Assembly (NCBI RefSeq): GCF_003255815.1
Contig: NC_037689.1
Span: 56,061,085-56,125,084, forward strand
Source of the DNA: Theropithecus gelada
Taxonomy: Eukaryota; Chordata; Mammalia; Primates; Cercopithecidae
Direction: 5' to 3'
Length of the DNA: 64,000 bases
In this document: positions 34,601 to 45,548 of the stretch, in pieces
Layout of the letters: every line of letters begins with the position of its first letter
Numbering within the stretch: the stretch's first letter is position 1
Notes under the pieces: model-generated
The model's database searches: none
What the model saw: only the letters and a program-made list of their open reading frames with translations
Told to the model about the DNA's origin: nothing
Program-made: the position numbers and the translations under genes

Positions 34601-35617
34601 ATGGGGAAAAAGCAGGGCAGAAAAGCTGGAAATTCAAAAAACAAGAGCGCATCTCCCCCGGCAAAGGAGCGCAGCTCATCGCCAGCAACGGATCAAAGCT
34701 GGACGGAGAATGACTTTGACGAGATGAGAGAAGAAGGCTTCAGTCCATCAAATTTCTCAGAGCTAAAGGAGGAATTACGTACCCAGCGCAAAGAAACTAA
34801 AAATCTTGAAAAAAAAGTGGAAGAATTGACGGCTAGACTAATTAATGCAGAGAAGGTCATAAACGAAATGAAAGAGATGAAAACCATGACACGAGAAATA
34901 CGTGACAAATGCACAAGCTTCAGTAACCGACTCGATCAACTGGAAGAAAGAGTATCAGCGATTGAGGATCAAATGAATGAAATGAAGCGAGAAGAGAAAC
35001 CAAAAGAAAAAAGAAGAAAAAGAAATGAACAAAGCCTGCAAGAAGTATGGGATTATGTAAAAAGACCCAATCTACGTCTGATTGGGGGGCCTGAAAGTGA
35101 GGGGGAAAATGGAACCAAGTTGGAAAACACTCTTCAGGATATCATCCAGGAGAACTTCCCCAACCTAGTAGGGCAGGCCAACATTCAAATCCAGGAAATA
35201 CAGAGAACGCCACAAAGATACTCCTCGAGAAGAGCAACTCCAAGACACATAATTGCCAGATTCACCAAAGTTGAAATGAAGGAAAAAATCTTAAGGGCAG
35301 CCAGAGAGAAAGGTCGGGTTACCCACAAAGGGAAGCCCATCAGACTCACAGCAGATCTCTCGGCAGAAACTCTCCAAGCCAGAAGAGAGTGGGGGCCAAT
35401 ATTCAACATTCTTAAAGAAAAGAATTTTAAACCCAGAATTTCATATCCAGCCAAACTAAGTTTCATAAGTGAAGGAGAAATAAAATCCTTTACAGATAAG
35501 CAAATGCTTAGAGATTTTGTCACCACTAGGCCTGCCTTACAAGAGACCCTGAAGGAAGCACTCAACATGGAAAGGAACAACCGGTACCAGCCATCTCAAA
35601 AACATGCCAAAATGTAA
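34601..35617 (+). CDS. L1 ORF1: L1 ORF1 protein (ORF1p), intact
   Basis: A full-length 338-codon frame, the same size as human ORF1p. ORF1p is an RNA-binding chaperone that forms trimers on L1 RNA in the cytoplasm and is needed for retrotransposition. Domains in order: a basic N-terminus; a coiled coil at about residues 50-150, with heptad-rich E-L-K-E-E-L and L-E-E-R-V-S-A; a central RNA-recognition domain at about 155-250, with L-R-L-I-G-G; and a C-terminal domain at about 250-330, with R-R-E-W-G-P-I-F and I-S-Y-P-A-K-L-S-F. The start has a good context (aaagatgg). ORF2 follows after 63 bp. The intact frame points to recent insertion, but residue-level function is untested. Confidence 0.95.
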   Translation: MGKKQGRKAGNSKNKSASPPAKERSSSPATDQSWTENDFDEMREEGFSPSNFSELKEELRTQRKETKNLEKKVEELTARLINAEKVINEMKEMKTMTREIRDKCTSFSNRLDQLEERVSAIEDQMNEMKREEKPKEKRRKRNEQSLQEVWDYVKRPNLRLIGGPESEGENGTKLENTLQDIIQENFPNLVGQANIQIQEIQRTPQRYSSRRATPRHIIARFTKVEMKEKILRAAREKGRVTHKGKPIRLTADLSAETLQARREWGPIFNILKEKNFKPRISYPAKLSFISEGEIKSFTDKQMLRDFVTTRPALQETLKEALNMERNNRYQPSQKHAKM

Positions 35618-35680
35618 AGACCATCGAGGCTAGGAAGAAACTGCATCAACTAATGAGCAAAATAACCAGTTAATATCATA

Positions 35681-38494
35681 ATGGCAGGATCAAGTTCACA
35701 CATAACAATCTTAACCTTAAATGTAAATGGACTAAATGCTCCAATTAAGAGACACAGACTGGCAAACTGGATAAAGAGTCAAGACCCATCAGTCTGCTGT
35801 ATTCAGGAGACCCATCTCACACGCAGAGACATACATAGGCTCAAAATAAAGGGATGGAGGAAGATTTACCAAGCAAATGGAGAACAAAAAAAAGCGGGGG
35901 TTGCAATACTAGTCTCTGATAAAACAGACTTTAAACCATCAAAGATCAAAAGAGACAAAGAAGGCCATTACATAATGGTAAAGGGATCAATTCAACAGGA
36001 AGAGCTAACTATCCTAAATATATATGCACCCAATACAGGAGCACCCAGATTCATAAAGCAAGTCCTTAGAGACTTACAAAGAGACTTAGACTCCCATACA
36101 ATAATAATGGGAGACTTCAACACTCCACTGTCAACATTAGACAGATCAACGAGACAGAAAGTTAACAAGGATATCCAGGAATTGAACTCATCTCTGCAGC
36201 AAGCAGACCTAATAGACATCTATAGAACTCTCCACCCCAAATCAACAGAATATACATTCTTCTCAGCACCACATCGTACTTATTCCAAAATTGACCACGT
36301 AATTGGAAGTAAAGCACTCCTCAGCAAATGTACAAGAACAGAAATTATAACAAACTGTCTCTCAGACCACAGTGCAATCAAACTAGAACTCAGGACTAAG
36401 AAACTCAATCAAAACCGCTCAACTACATGGAAACTGAACAACCTGCTCCTGAATGACTACTGGGTACATAACGAAATGAAGGCAGAAATAAAGATGTTCT
36501 TTGAAACCAATGAGAACAAAGATACAACATACCAGAATCTCTGGGACACATTTAAAGCAGTGTGTAGCGGGAAATTTATAGCACTAAATGCCCACAAGAG
36601 AAAGCAGGAAAGATCTAAAATTGACACTCTAACATCGCAATTAAAAGAACTAGAGAAGCAAGAGCAAACACATTCGAAAGCTAGCAGAAGGCTAGAAATA
36701 ACTAAGATCAGAGCAGAACTGAAGGAGATAGAGACACAAAAAACCCTCCAAAAAATCAATGAATCCAGGAGTTGGTTTTTTGAAAAGATCAACAAAATTG
36801 ACAGACCACTAGCAAGACTAATAAAGAAGAAAAGAGAGAAGAATCAAATCGACGCAATTAAAAATGATAAAGGGGATATCACCACCGACCCCACAGAAAT
36901 ACAAACTACCATCAGAGAATACTATAAACACCTCTACGCAAATAAACTGGAAAATCTAGAAGAAATGGATAATTTCCTGGACACTTACACTCTTCCAAGA
37001 CTAAACCAGGAAGAAGTTGAATCCCTGAATAGACCAATAGCAGGCTCTGAAATCGAGGCAACAATTAATAGCCTACCAACCAAAAAAAGTCCAGGACCAG
37101 ATGGATTCACAGCTGAATTCTACCAGAGGTACAAGGAGGAGTTGGTACCATTCCTTCTGAAACTATTCCAATCAATAGAAAAAGAGGGAATCCTCCCTAA
37201 CTCATTTTATGAGGCCAACATCATCCTGATACCAAAGCCTGGCAGAGATACAACAAAAAAAGAGAATTTTAGACCAATATCCCTGATGAACATCGATGCA
37301 AAAATCCTCAATAAAATACTGGCAAACCGGATTCAGCAACACATCAAAAAGCTTATCCACCATGATCAAGTGGGCTTCATTCCTGGGATGCAAGGCTGGT
37401 TCAACATTCGCAAATCAATAAACATAATCCAGCATATAAACAGAACCAAAGACAAGAACCACATGATTATTTCAATAGATGCAGAAAAGGCTTTTGACAA
37501 AATTCAACAGCCCTTCATGCTAAAAACGCTCAATAAATTCGGTATTGATGGAACGTACCTCAAAATAATAAGAGCTATTTATGACAAACCCACAGCCAAT
37601 ATCATACTGAATGGGCAAAAACTGGAAAAATTCCCTTTGAAAACTGGCACAAGACAGGGATGCCCTCTCTCACCACTCCTATTCAACATAGTGTTGGAAG
37701 TTCTGGCTAGGGCAATCAGGCAAGAGAAAGAAATCAAGGGTATTCAGTTAGGAAAAGAAGAAGTCAAATTGTCCCTCTTTGCAGATGACATGATTGTATA
37801 TTTAGAAAACCCCATTGTCTCAGCCCAAAATCTCCTTAAGCTGATAAGCAACTTCAGCAAAGTCTCAGGATACAAAATTAATGTGCAAAAATCACAAGCA
37901 TTCTTATACACTAGTAACAGACAAACAGAGAGCCAAATCATGAATGAACTTCCATTCACAATTGCTTCAAAGAGAATCAAATACCTAGGAATCCAACTTA
38001 CAAGGGATGTAAAGGACCTCTTCAAGGAGAACTACAAACCACTGCTCAGTGAAATAAAAGAGGACACAAACAAATGGAAGAACATACCATGCTCATGGAT
38101 AGGAAGAATCAATATCGTGAAAATGGCCATACTGCCCAAGGTAATTTATAGATTCAATGCCATCCCCATCAAGCTACCAATGAGTTTCTTCACAGAATTG
38201 GAAAAAAACTGCTTTAAAGTTCATATGGAACCAAAAAAGAGCCCGCATCTNCTCAAACAAATTTACAAGAAAAAAACAAACAACCCCATCAAAAAGTGGG
38301 CAAAGGATGTGAACAGACATTTCTCAAAAGAAGACATTCATACAGCCAACAGACACATGAAAAAATGCTCATCATCACTGGCCATCAGAGAAATGCAAAT
38401 CAAAAGCACAATGAGATACCATAAATCAAAGTTTTTATTTAAAAATGTACCTATTGCTTACATGTATCTGATAATTTTAGAACTATTTTTGTAA
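35681..38494 (+). pseudogene. L1 ORF2: L1 ORF2 protein, 3'-truncated and joined across a gap
   Basis: Open for 937 codons against about 1275 in a complete L1 ORF2p, which nicks target DNA and reverse-transcribes L1 RNA. The endonuclease (about 1-239) keeps N14, E43, the G-D-F-N motif and S-D-H near 230. The reverse transcriptase (about 500-770) keeps F-A-D-D near 700. At base 38251 an 'N' replaces roughly 0.6 kb: text jumps from about codon 905 to the K-Q-I-Y-K-K-K stretch of the C-terminal part. It then leaves L1 at about 38420, so the cysteine-rich C-terminus is lost. The last ~24 residues come from non-L1 DNA. It would not be active as written. Confidence 0.9.
38251..38251. other. Single ambiguous base (N) at an L1 breakpoint
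   Basis: The only N in the window. It lies exactly where L1 ORF2 text skips about 200 codons. Taken together this looks like a collapsed assembly gap, although a real deletion with one uncalled base is possible. Confidence 0.9.
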
Positions 38495-39215
38495 AGACTA
38501 ACTTTTCTCCACTGAATTACATTTGGAAATTGGTAGAATATCAGTTGTGTATATTTTTTGAAGGTCAATTTCTGTGCACTTTTTTCTCTTCCATTGATTT
38601 TTCTCTCACGCAAATTTCACACTCTGTTGGTTACTTTAGCTTTATAATAAATCTAGAAATTAGGCTGTCTTAGTCCTTTAACAGTGTTCTTTTACAAAGT
38701 TAGTTCTTCCTAGGTCCTTTGCATTTCTTTAGAAATTTTAAAGTCAGTTTGTCAATGTCAAAAAGAAAAAGTCCTTTGAGAATTTGATTAGGATTCTGTT
38801 GAATCTATAGATCAGTTTGAGGATAATTGGCATGTTAACAATAGGAAATCTTCTGACCACTGAGAAACGTACATCTTTATATTTGTTTATGTGATTTTTC
38901 ATTTTCTCAGGAATATTGTGTAGTTTTTAGTGTATGTGCCTTTCACATCTTTTTCTCTCCGGATTTTTCCTAAATATTGTTTTTCATACTATTATGTGTA
39001 GTATTTTTTTAGCTGTAATTTCCAACTTTTTGTTGTTAGCATACATAAATATTGATGTTTGTATATCCATTGGTGTCATACAACCTTGGAAAACTCACTC
39101 ATAATGTTCAGAAGAATTTTTGTATATTTAATTGAACTTTATATATGATAGTGTTATCTGTAAATAAAGACAGTTTCCCTTCTTCCTTTCCAATCTGAAT
39201 ATCGTTATACCGCCG
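38490..39215 (-). mobile_element. Old L1M ORF2 fragment, minus strand
   Basis: Antisense ORF2 text in order: 'ttggttactttagctttat', 'tcctaggtcctttgcatttc', 'gaatctatagatcagtttg', 'catctttatatttg', 'gtgttatctgtaaataaagac'. Strongly diverged with no open frame. Confidence 0.65.
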
Positions 39216-40063
39216 CCAGTCCAGTTGCAATCCTTCATTTTCCTTTAAATAATATCAGTTAAATTTTTATTGCTCTTATAGTGCTTAAAACAACACTATG
39301 AAAAGCATTTTTATAAAAAATTTTAATTATAGACAAATTCAGCCTGCATTATTCCTTAAGCATATCATTTTCTTATCACATAATAATTTTTTTCTGTACA
39401 TTCTTACTCATTTTTAAAAAGAAGTTTTCTTACTTCCCTTGTTAGGTGCAGCTGAACAATGTTTTCTACCATTACAAGCAGGTATACCATAGTTCCTCCT
39501 TGTAAATGAGGTATGATCAATGCCTCTCTTTCCTTTGGCTCCTCCTCTGTAAAACAGACACAGTGTATATTTCTCTTGGGTTTCTCATTAAATCAAAGAA
39601 CTGGATTATGTGTAAATCAAGATAATCTATATAACATGACTTTTGTATAGTATCTGGAACAGAATAAACATCATGTAAAATATTGTTAATTTATATAGTA
39701 TTACTACAGTTTGAAAATAAAAATATTCTACATTTGATGTCTATATAAAGGAGAAGCAATATCATACATTTAAATATCACAGATATTTTCATTTGTTGAT
39801 TATAAGAATCGATGTTAAAGTCTCAGGATATTTAGTAGATTTCATAATGTGAGGGTGGTAAGACCAAATTTGATATGGATTTATTTTTAACTTTCTTACT
39901 TAGAAAAATACCATGGTCTGTATGTTACATTCAAGAGCCAAAGCTTCAACAATTCTCTATAACAATATCTAACTAGCAAGCTCACATGAGTACTCACTTA
40001 TCTAAAATGCATGAGAGTTTGAAAAAAATATTCTGTATTCTAAATAATCCCCCCCCCCAAAAA

Positions 40064-40094
<31 letters not shown>

Positions 40095-40194
40095 TATTGA
40101 ATCTCCTAAAGTTCAATTGGGCCTATATAAAATTTTTCATGTGACTGTTCATTAAAACAGTTTTTGTTCCTTAAAGCCACTTCATTTTAATCAC
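39216..40194. other. Unassigned AT-rich DNA
   Basis: No gene. It contains the compound C/A/CA tract at 40049-40095. Nothing else is nameable. Confidence 0.4.
40049..40095. repeat. Compound C10-A22-(CA)n tract
   Basis: Ten C, then 22 A, then about seven CA units in direct succession. The three-part structure is unusual and prone to sequencing error at the C/A switch. Confidence 0.85.
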
Positions 40195-41030
40195 TTTTCA
40201 CAGTAGAATATTATACAAAGGACTCACATCTAGAATACATAAATAATTCTTAAAACTTAACAATAAGAAAACAAAGAACACGAAACAAAAAATGTATAAT
40301 ACACAGTAGTTTAACATGTATAGAGATATATAGTATACATGCTTATATTTTATAGCTCTGTCTCTGCTGAGAAACTAGAAAAAATTGACACCCAAGTAAC
40401 AGTAAGTACTTCCAGTGCCCAAATCTTGGTTTCTAAATACCATTGTCTAAAATAACAAAAGCAAAACAAAACAGAGATATCCTTGGAGAAATGAGTAATT
40501 CTAGGCCTGGGGCAGTGAAAACACAAGATGAACCTGGAGTATTATGTAATGCCAGAAAATACAGAAGTGCTCAGAAAACAAAAGATTAGAAGCAGATCAG
40601 GAACCAGACCAAAAGAGCACTTAATGGCCAAAGTTAAAACAATTTAGGCAACAAAATGCATTAAAATTTAAACATTATAACACAATATAAAATAAAATAT
40701 CCGTGAGTCCATACTGATATAAATAATTTTACAAATAAATAAATGAGGGAAAAGGTACAAATATTTTTACAAAGAATTTCAGAAAATGTACATGGATACT
40801 CCTCCCTTCAGGAGGTGGAAATTAATTGCCTTCCCCAGCGTGTGGGCTGGATTCTAAAAAATAGAATATGGAATGGGAAAAAAAATAGCGACCTTTTAGT
40901 GGAGAAGCCTGGCAATTCTCTCTCCTTAACCAAGTGATGAATGTTAATGTCAGCAGTGAGAAGTCACGTTGGTATCATGCACTCCTCTGATAGGATGTGA
41001 TGAGAAAGACACTTCACCTCTGTAGTATTA
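40195..41030 (+). mobile_element. L1M (L1ME-like) ORF2 end and 3' UTR, plus strand (tentative)
   Basis: Near 40200-40290 the text follows ORF2 ('aaaggactcacatctagaatac', then the asparagine/lysine-rich stretch). From 40590 to 41030 it resembles the 3' UTR of old L1M elements ('cagcagtgagaagtcacg', 'tatcatgcactcc', 'gacacttcacctctg'). Intervening text is diverged, so the call is moderate. Confidence 0.45.
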
Positions 41031-41035
41031 TTGAC

Positions 41036-43942
41036 CTCCTTTTTATATACTTGTTGGCTGCATTTATGTCTTCTTTTGAAAAGTATCTGTTCTTGTCCTT
41101 TGCCCATTTTTAATGGGGTTGTTTAATTTTTTTCTTGTAAATTTGTTTAAGTTCCTTACAGATGCTAGATATTAGACTTGCCAGATGCATAGTTTGCAAA
41201 TATTTTTCTTGCATTCTGTAGGTTGCCTGTTTATTCTATTGAGAGTTTCCTTTGCTGTGAAGAAACTCTTTAGTCTAATAAGATCTGATTTATCAGTTTT
41301 TGTTTTTGTCGCAATTGCTATTGCTGTCTATCATGACATCTTTGCCAGTTTCTAATTCCAGACTGGTATTGCATAGGTTGTCTTGCAGGGTTTTTATAGC
41401 TTTGGGATTTCCTTTAAGTCTTTAATCCATCTTGTGGATTTTTAATATAGTTTATAGTGTAAGGAATTGTGTGTGTGTGTGTGTGGAATGGGTTCAGTGT
41501 CAATCATCTGCATATGGTTAGCCAGTTATCCCACTGCCATTTATTAAATAGGGTGTTATTTCCTCATTGTTTGTTTTGTCTGCTTTGTGGAAGATCAGAT
41601 ATAAGTTTACAGCATTATTTCTTTTTTATATAGTGTAAGGAATGGGTCCATGGTCAATTATCTGCATATGGCTAGCCCGTTATCCCAGCACCATTTATTA
41701 AATAGGGTGTTGTTTCCTCATTGTTTGTTTTGTCTGCTTTGTGGAAGATCAGATGTATGTAGGTTTGCAGAATTATTTCTGGGCTCTCTATTCTGTTCCT
41801 TTGTTCTATGTGTCTGTGTTTGTGCCATGTTCTTTTAGTTACTGTAGCCCTGGAGTATAGTTTGAAGTAAGGTAACATGCTATTTCCAGCTTTGTTTCTC
41901 TTGCTTAGGATTGCATTGGTTATTTGGGCTCTTTTGTGGTTCCACATGAATTTTAAAATGGTTTTTTTATAGTTTTATAAATGTACTTTTAGGAATAACA
42001 TAGATTCTGTAAACTGCTTTGGGCAGTATGGCCATTTTAACAATATTTATTCTTCCTATCCATGAGCATCAAATGTTTTTCCATGGTTTTGTCACCCCTG
42101 ATATCTTTGAGCACTGTTTTGTAATTCTCAGAGTGGAGATCTTTCATATCCACTGTTAGCTGTATTTGTAGGTATTTTATTCTTTTTGTGGCAATTGTGA
42201 ATTGAATTTTATTCCTGATTTGGCTCTTAGCTTGGCTATTGTTGGTGTATAGGAGTGCTAGTAATTTCTGTGCATTGATTTTGTACAGAAACTTTGCTGA
42301 AGTTGTTTATCACCTTAAGGAACTTTTGGTCCAAGGCTATGGGGTTTCCACATATAGAATCATGTCATCTCTAAACTGGGATAGTCTGACTTTCTCTTTT
42401 CCTGTTTGGATGACTTTTATTTCTTTCTCTTGCCTGATTGCTCTGGACAGAACTTATAATACTATGTTGAATAAGAGTGATGAGAGAGGACATTCTTATC
42501 TTGTGCCAGTTTTCAAGGATAATGCTTCCAGCTTTTGACCATTCAGTCTCATGTTGGCTATGTCATAGATGGCTCTTATTATTTTGAGGTTTGTTCCTTG
42601 AATGCCTAGTTTTCTGAGAGTCTTTAACATGAAGACATTTTGAATTTTGTTGAAAGCCCTTTCTGCATTTATTAAGATCATCATACATTTTTTGTCTTTT
42701 GTTCTATTTATGTGATAAATCACATTTATTGATTTACATATGTTGTAACAATCTTGAATCCCAGGGATAAAGCTTACTTGATCCTGGTGGTGATTTTTGA
42801 TGTGCGGCTGTGTTTGGTTTGCAGTATTTCACTGAGGATTTAGCGTCAATGTTCATCAAGGATATTGACCTGAAGTTTTCTTTTTTTTATTGTGTCTCTG
42901 CCAGGTTTGGTGTCATGATGATGCTGGCCTCATAGAATAAGTTAGGGAGGAATTCCTTCCACTCAATTTTTCAGAATAGTTTCCTTAAGAATGGTACAAT
43001 CTCTTCATCATACATCTGGTAGAATTGGCTATGAATCCATCCGGTCCTGGTCTTTGTAGGGTTGGTAGGGTATTTATTTGTGATTCAATCTTGTTGCTCA
43101 TTTTTGGTGTGTTCAAGGATTCAATTTATTCTTGGTTCAGTCTTGGGAGAGTGTATGTTTCTAAAAATTTGCTTATTTCTTCTAGATTTTCTAGTTTGTG
43201 TCCATAGAGGTGTTCTAAGTAGTATCTGATGATTTGTATTAACATATTTCTATGGAGTCAGTGGTAACATCCTTTTTGTCTTTTCTAATTGTGTTTGTTT
43301 GGATTTTCAATCTTTTCAATCTAGGTAGCAGCCTATCATTTCTTTTTTCAAATATTCAGCTCCTGGCTTCTTTGATCTTTTTAATGGTTTTCTGTCTCTC
43401 AGTCTCCTTCAGTTCAGCTCTGATTCTGGTTATTTCTTGTCTCCTGCTAGCTTTGGGGTTGTTTTGCTCTTGTTCCTTTCAGTTGTAATGTTAGGTTTTT
43501 AATGTGAGATCTTTCTAATGTTTTAAAGTGGGTGTTTAGTGTAGTACATTTCCTTCTTAACACTGCCTTAGCTGTGTCTCAGAGATTCTGCTGTGTTGCA
43601 TCTTTGTTCTCATTAGTTTCACAGAATTTCTTAATTTCTGCCCTAATTTCATTATTTACCCAAAAGTGTTTCATGATAAGCTTGTTGAATTTCCATTTAA
43701 TTGTAAGATTTTCAGCAATTTTCTCAGTCTGGATTTCTATTTTTATTGTTGTCCAAGAAAGTGTTTGGTATTATTTCAGTTCTTTTTTATTTGCTGAGGA
43801 TTGCTTTATCTCTCATTGTGTGGTTGATTTTAGAGCATGTACCATGTAGCAATGAGAATAATGTATATTTGTTGTTTTGGGGTGGAGATCTTCATAAAAC
43901 ATCTATCAGGTCCATTTGATCCAGTATATAATTTGAATTATA
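41036..43942 (-). mobile_element. L1PB-type ORF2, minus strand, with internal tandem duplication
   Basis: Antisense ORF2 from near the C-terminus (41036) through reverse transcriptase (about 42250-43100) to the endonuclease (about 43250-43940). Minus-strand frames such as 42496-42723 and 41672-41947 still read diverged L1 peptides. It contains a tandem duplication (41453-41621 and 41629-41780) and a (GT)8 run at 41469. There is no 3' UTR or poly(A) at the left end. The endonuclease half stops at about 43942 and is followed by ORF1 N-terminal and 5' UTR text. Confidence 0.75.
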
Positions 43943-45455
43943 CTTCTGTCATTTCAGTCATCTCAGCTCAGTTAAGAACCCTTTCTATAGAACTAGTGTT
44001 GTTGTTTGGAGGAAAGAAGGCACTCTGACTTTTTGAGTTGTCAGAGTTCTTGTACTGGTTCTTTCTCATCTTTGTGGGCTGATGTTTCCTTCATTCTTTA
44101 AAGTTGTTGTCCTTTTGTTTTTGTTCTTTTCCTTTATCCTATTTGATTCCCTTGGGAGTTTGGTGGTGGTATAAAGTGGGTGCAGTCGACTGACTTTATT
44201 TCCTAAAGATTTTAGTTGCAGGGTAAGGCTCGGCTCAGGAATCCTGGACTGCATGCCCTAACCCTGGGTGAATGTTACCAGTCCTGGATTTCTTCTCTGG
44301 CCCCTCAAAGCTGGGAAGCTGTGCTAGAGGGGCTGAGGTGCTCCCAGGCTGCTGGTCACAACACTCCAATGGGTAGTGGCACCCAAAGTACTTAGTAGGG
44401 AGGTGGCAGCAGGACCAGTTTTTGTTCGCTCATGCCAGTGACAGTGCAGCAGGATACTGGCCTCTGTGCAGATTTTCACAGTAGTGGTTGGTGTTAGCAT
44501 GGCACAGCAGGGTGTGGTGCCCCCTACTAGTGTCTGTGCGAGCATTTGCACCAGTGGTAGTGTTAGCATGAGGGTGGGGTTCTGGTGGACTCAGGGCTGT
44601 GTGCACCCTCTGTTCACAGTCACACGGGTGACTGTGGTTGCACAGGGTGAGGGCGCATCCGCTGGTCTCCATGCCTAGTTTTGCACTAGTGGCAGTGTTG
44701 GCATGGGGCAAGGTGCTGGCAAGGGTGAGGCTGGTGGATTCCATGCCCAAGAATGCTCCTACAGTGATAACAGTGCAACAGGGGTGGGGAGCAGAATGCA
44801 CTCACACTGGCAGCCGTGGCACAGCAGAGTGCACATGCACACATGTGCTTGCAGGGAAGCGAAGGTCAGGTCCTTTTGGACACTTGTGCACTGGCAAAGC
44901 GATTTGGGTGTGGTTGTGGGCAAGAGCATACAGGCAAATTGCCACGGGGGAGGCTGCAGTGCAGGAAGTGCTGGCTGGCTGGTGTGTGTCCTCAGGTGCT
45001 GCTCTGTTGGAGCTCTCTGTCTGTGAGGTGCATTCCACCAGCACAGGAGCTATGATGTGGGACCCCAGGAGGTCCTCCTCCCCTGGGCACCTGAGACTGC
45101 AAGCAGGTATGGCCTGGCTAGGACCTCGGGGAGAGGCCAGAAGACTGAGGGGTGCTCAAGTCAGACCAGCCCCATCTTATGCGCAAGGCCACCCTGCAGA
45201 GTTGAGATCTGTCAGTTCCCCTAGGACTAAAGTCTCCTATGGCAGCAAGTTAAGCCTAGGGAAATGGGTGTCCCTGCTCATACTGCATTACAGACATTTC
45301 CGCAACAAACCCTCTGGGCTCACACTGGCTGGACTTCTGCCCCGCCCCTTCTCCAAGCAGCTCCCTCTGCCAACTCAAGTGTCCATAGTGGTCATAAGCT
45401 ATCCTTCTGTCAGGATTGCAGAGGCTCTTGGTGAGAGTGAGTTGCACCCTGCTAA
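43943..45455 (-). mobile_element. L1PB-type ORF1 start and 5' UTR, minus strand
   Basis: Text at 43943-44050 matches the antisense of the ORF1 N-terminal region of L1PB/L1MA elements ('cagctcagttaagaaccc'). From about 44050 to 45455 it is a GC-rich 5' UTR in antisense. Most of ORF1 and the start of the endonuclease have been deleted. Long frames occur on both strands (44638-45486 plus, 282 codons; 44430-44801 minus), as expected from few stop codons in GC-rich UTR. None shows a domain. Confidence 0.65.
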
Positions 45456-45548
45456 AAAAGGATATTTTAATCTGATAACAACTTAACTTTAATTGAGTAC
45501 AAAAACTTTACATTTTTACTTTCTCACACATTAAAAATGTTTGATATA

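Noticed and set aside
36457..36795. 112-codon frame antisense to L1 ORF2, and similar ones at 34407-34688 and 35185-35580
   Set aside because: Shadows of L1 ORF1/ORF2 in the opposite strand.
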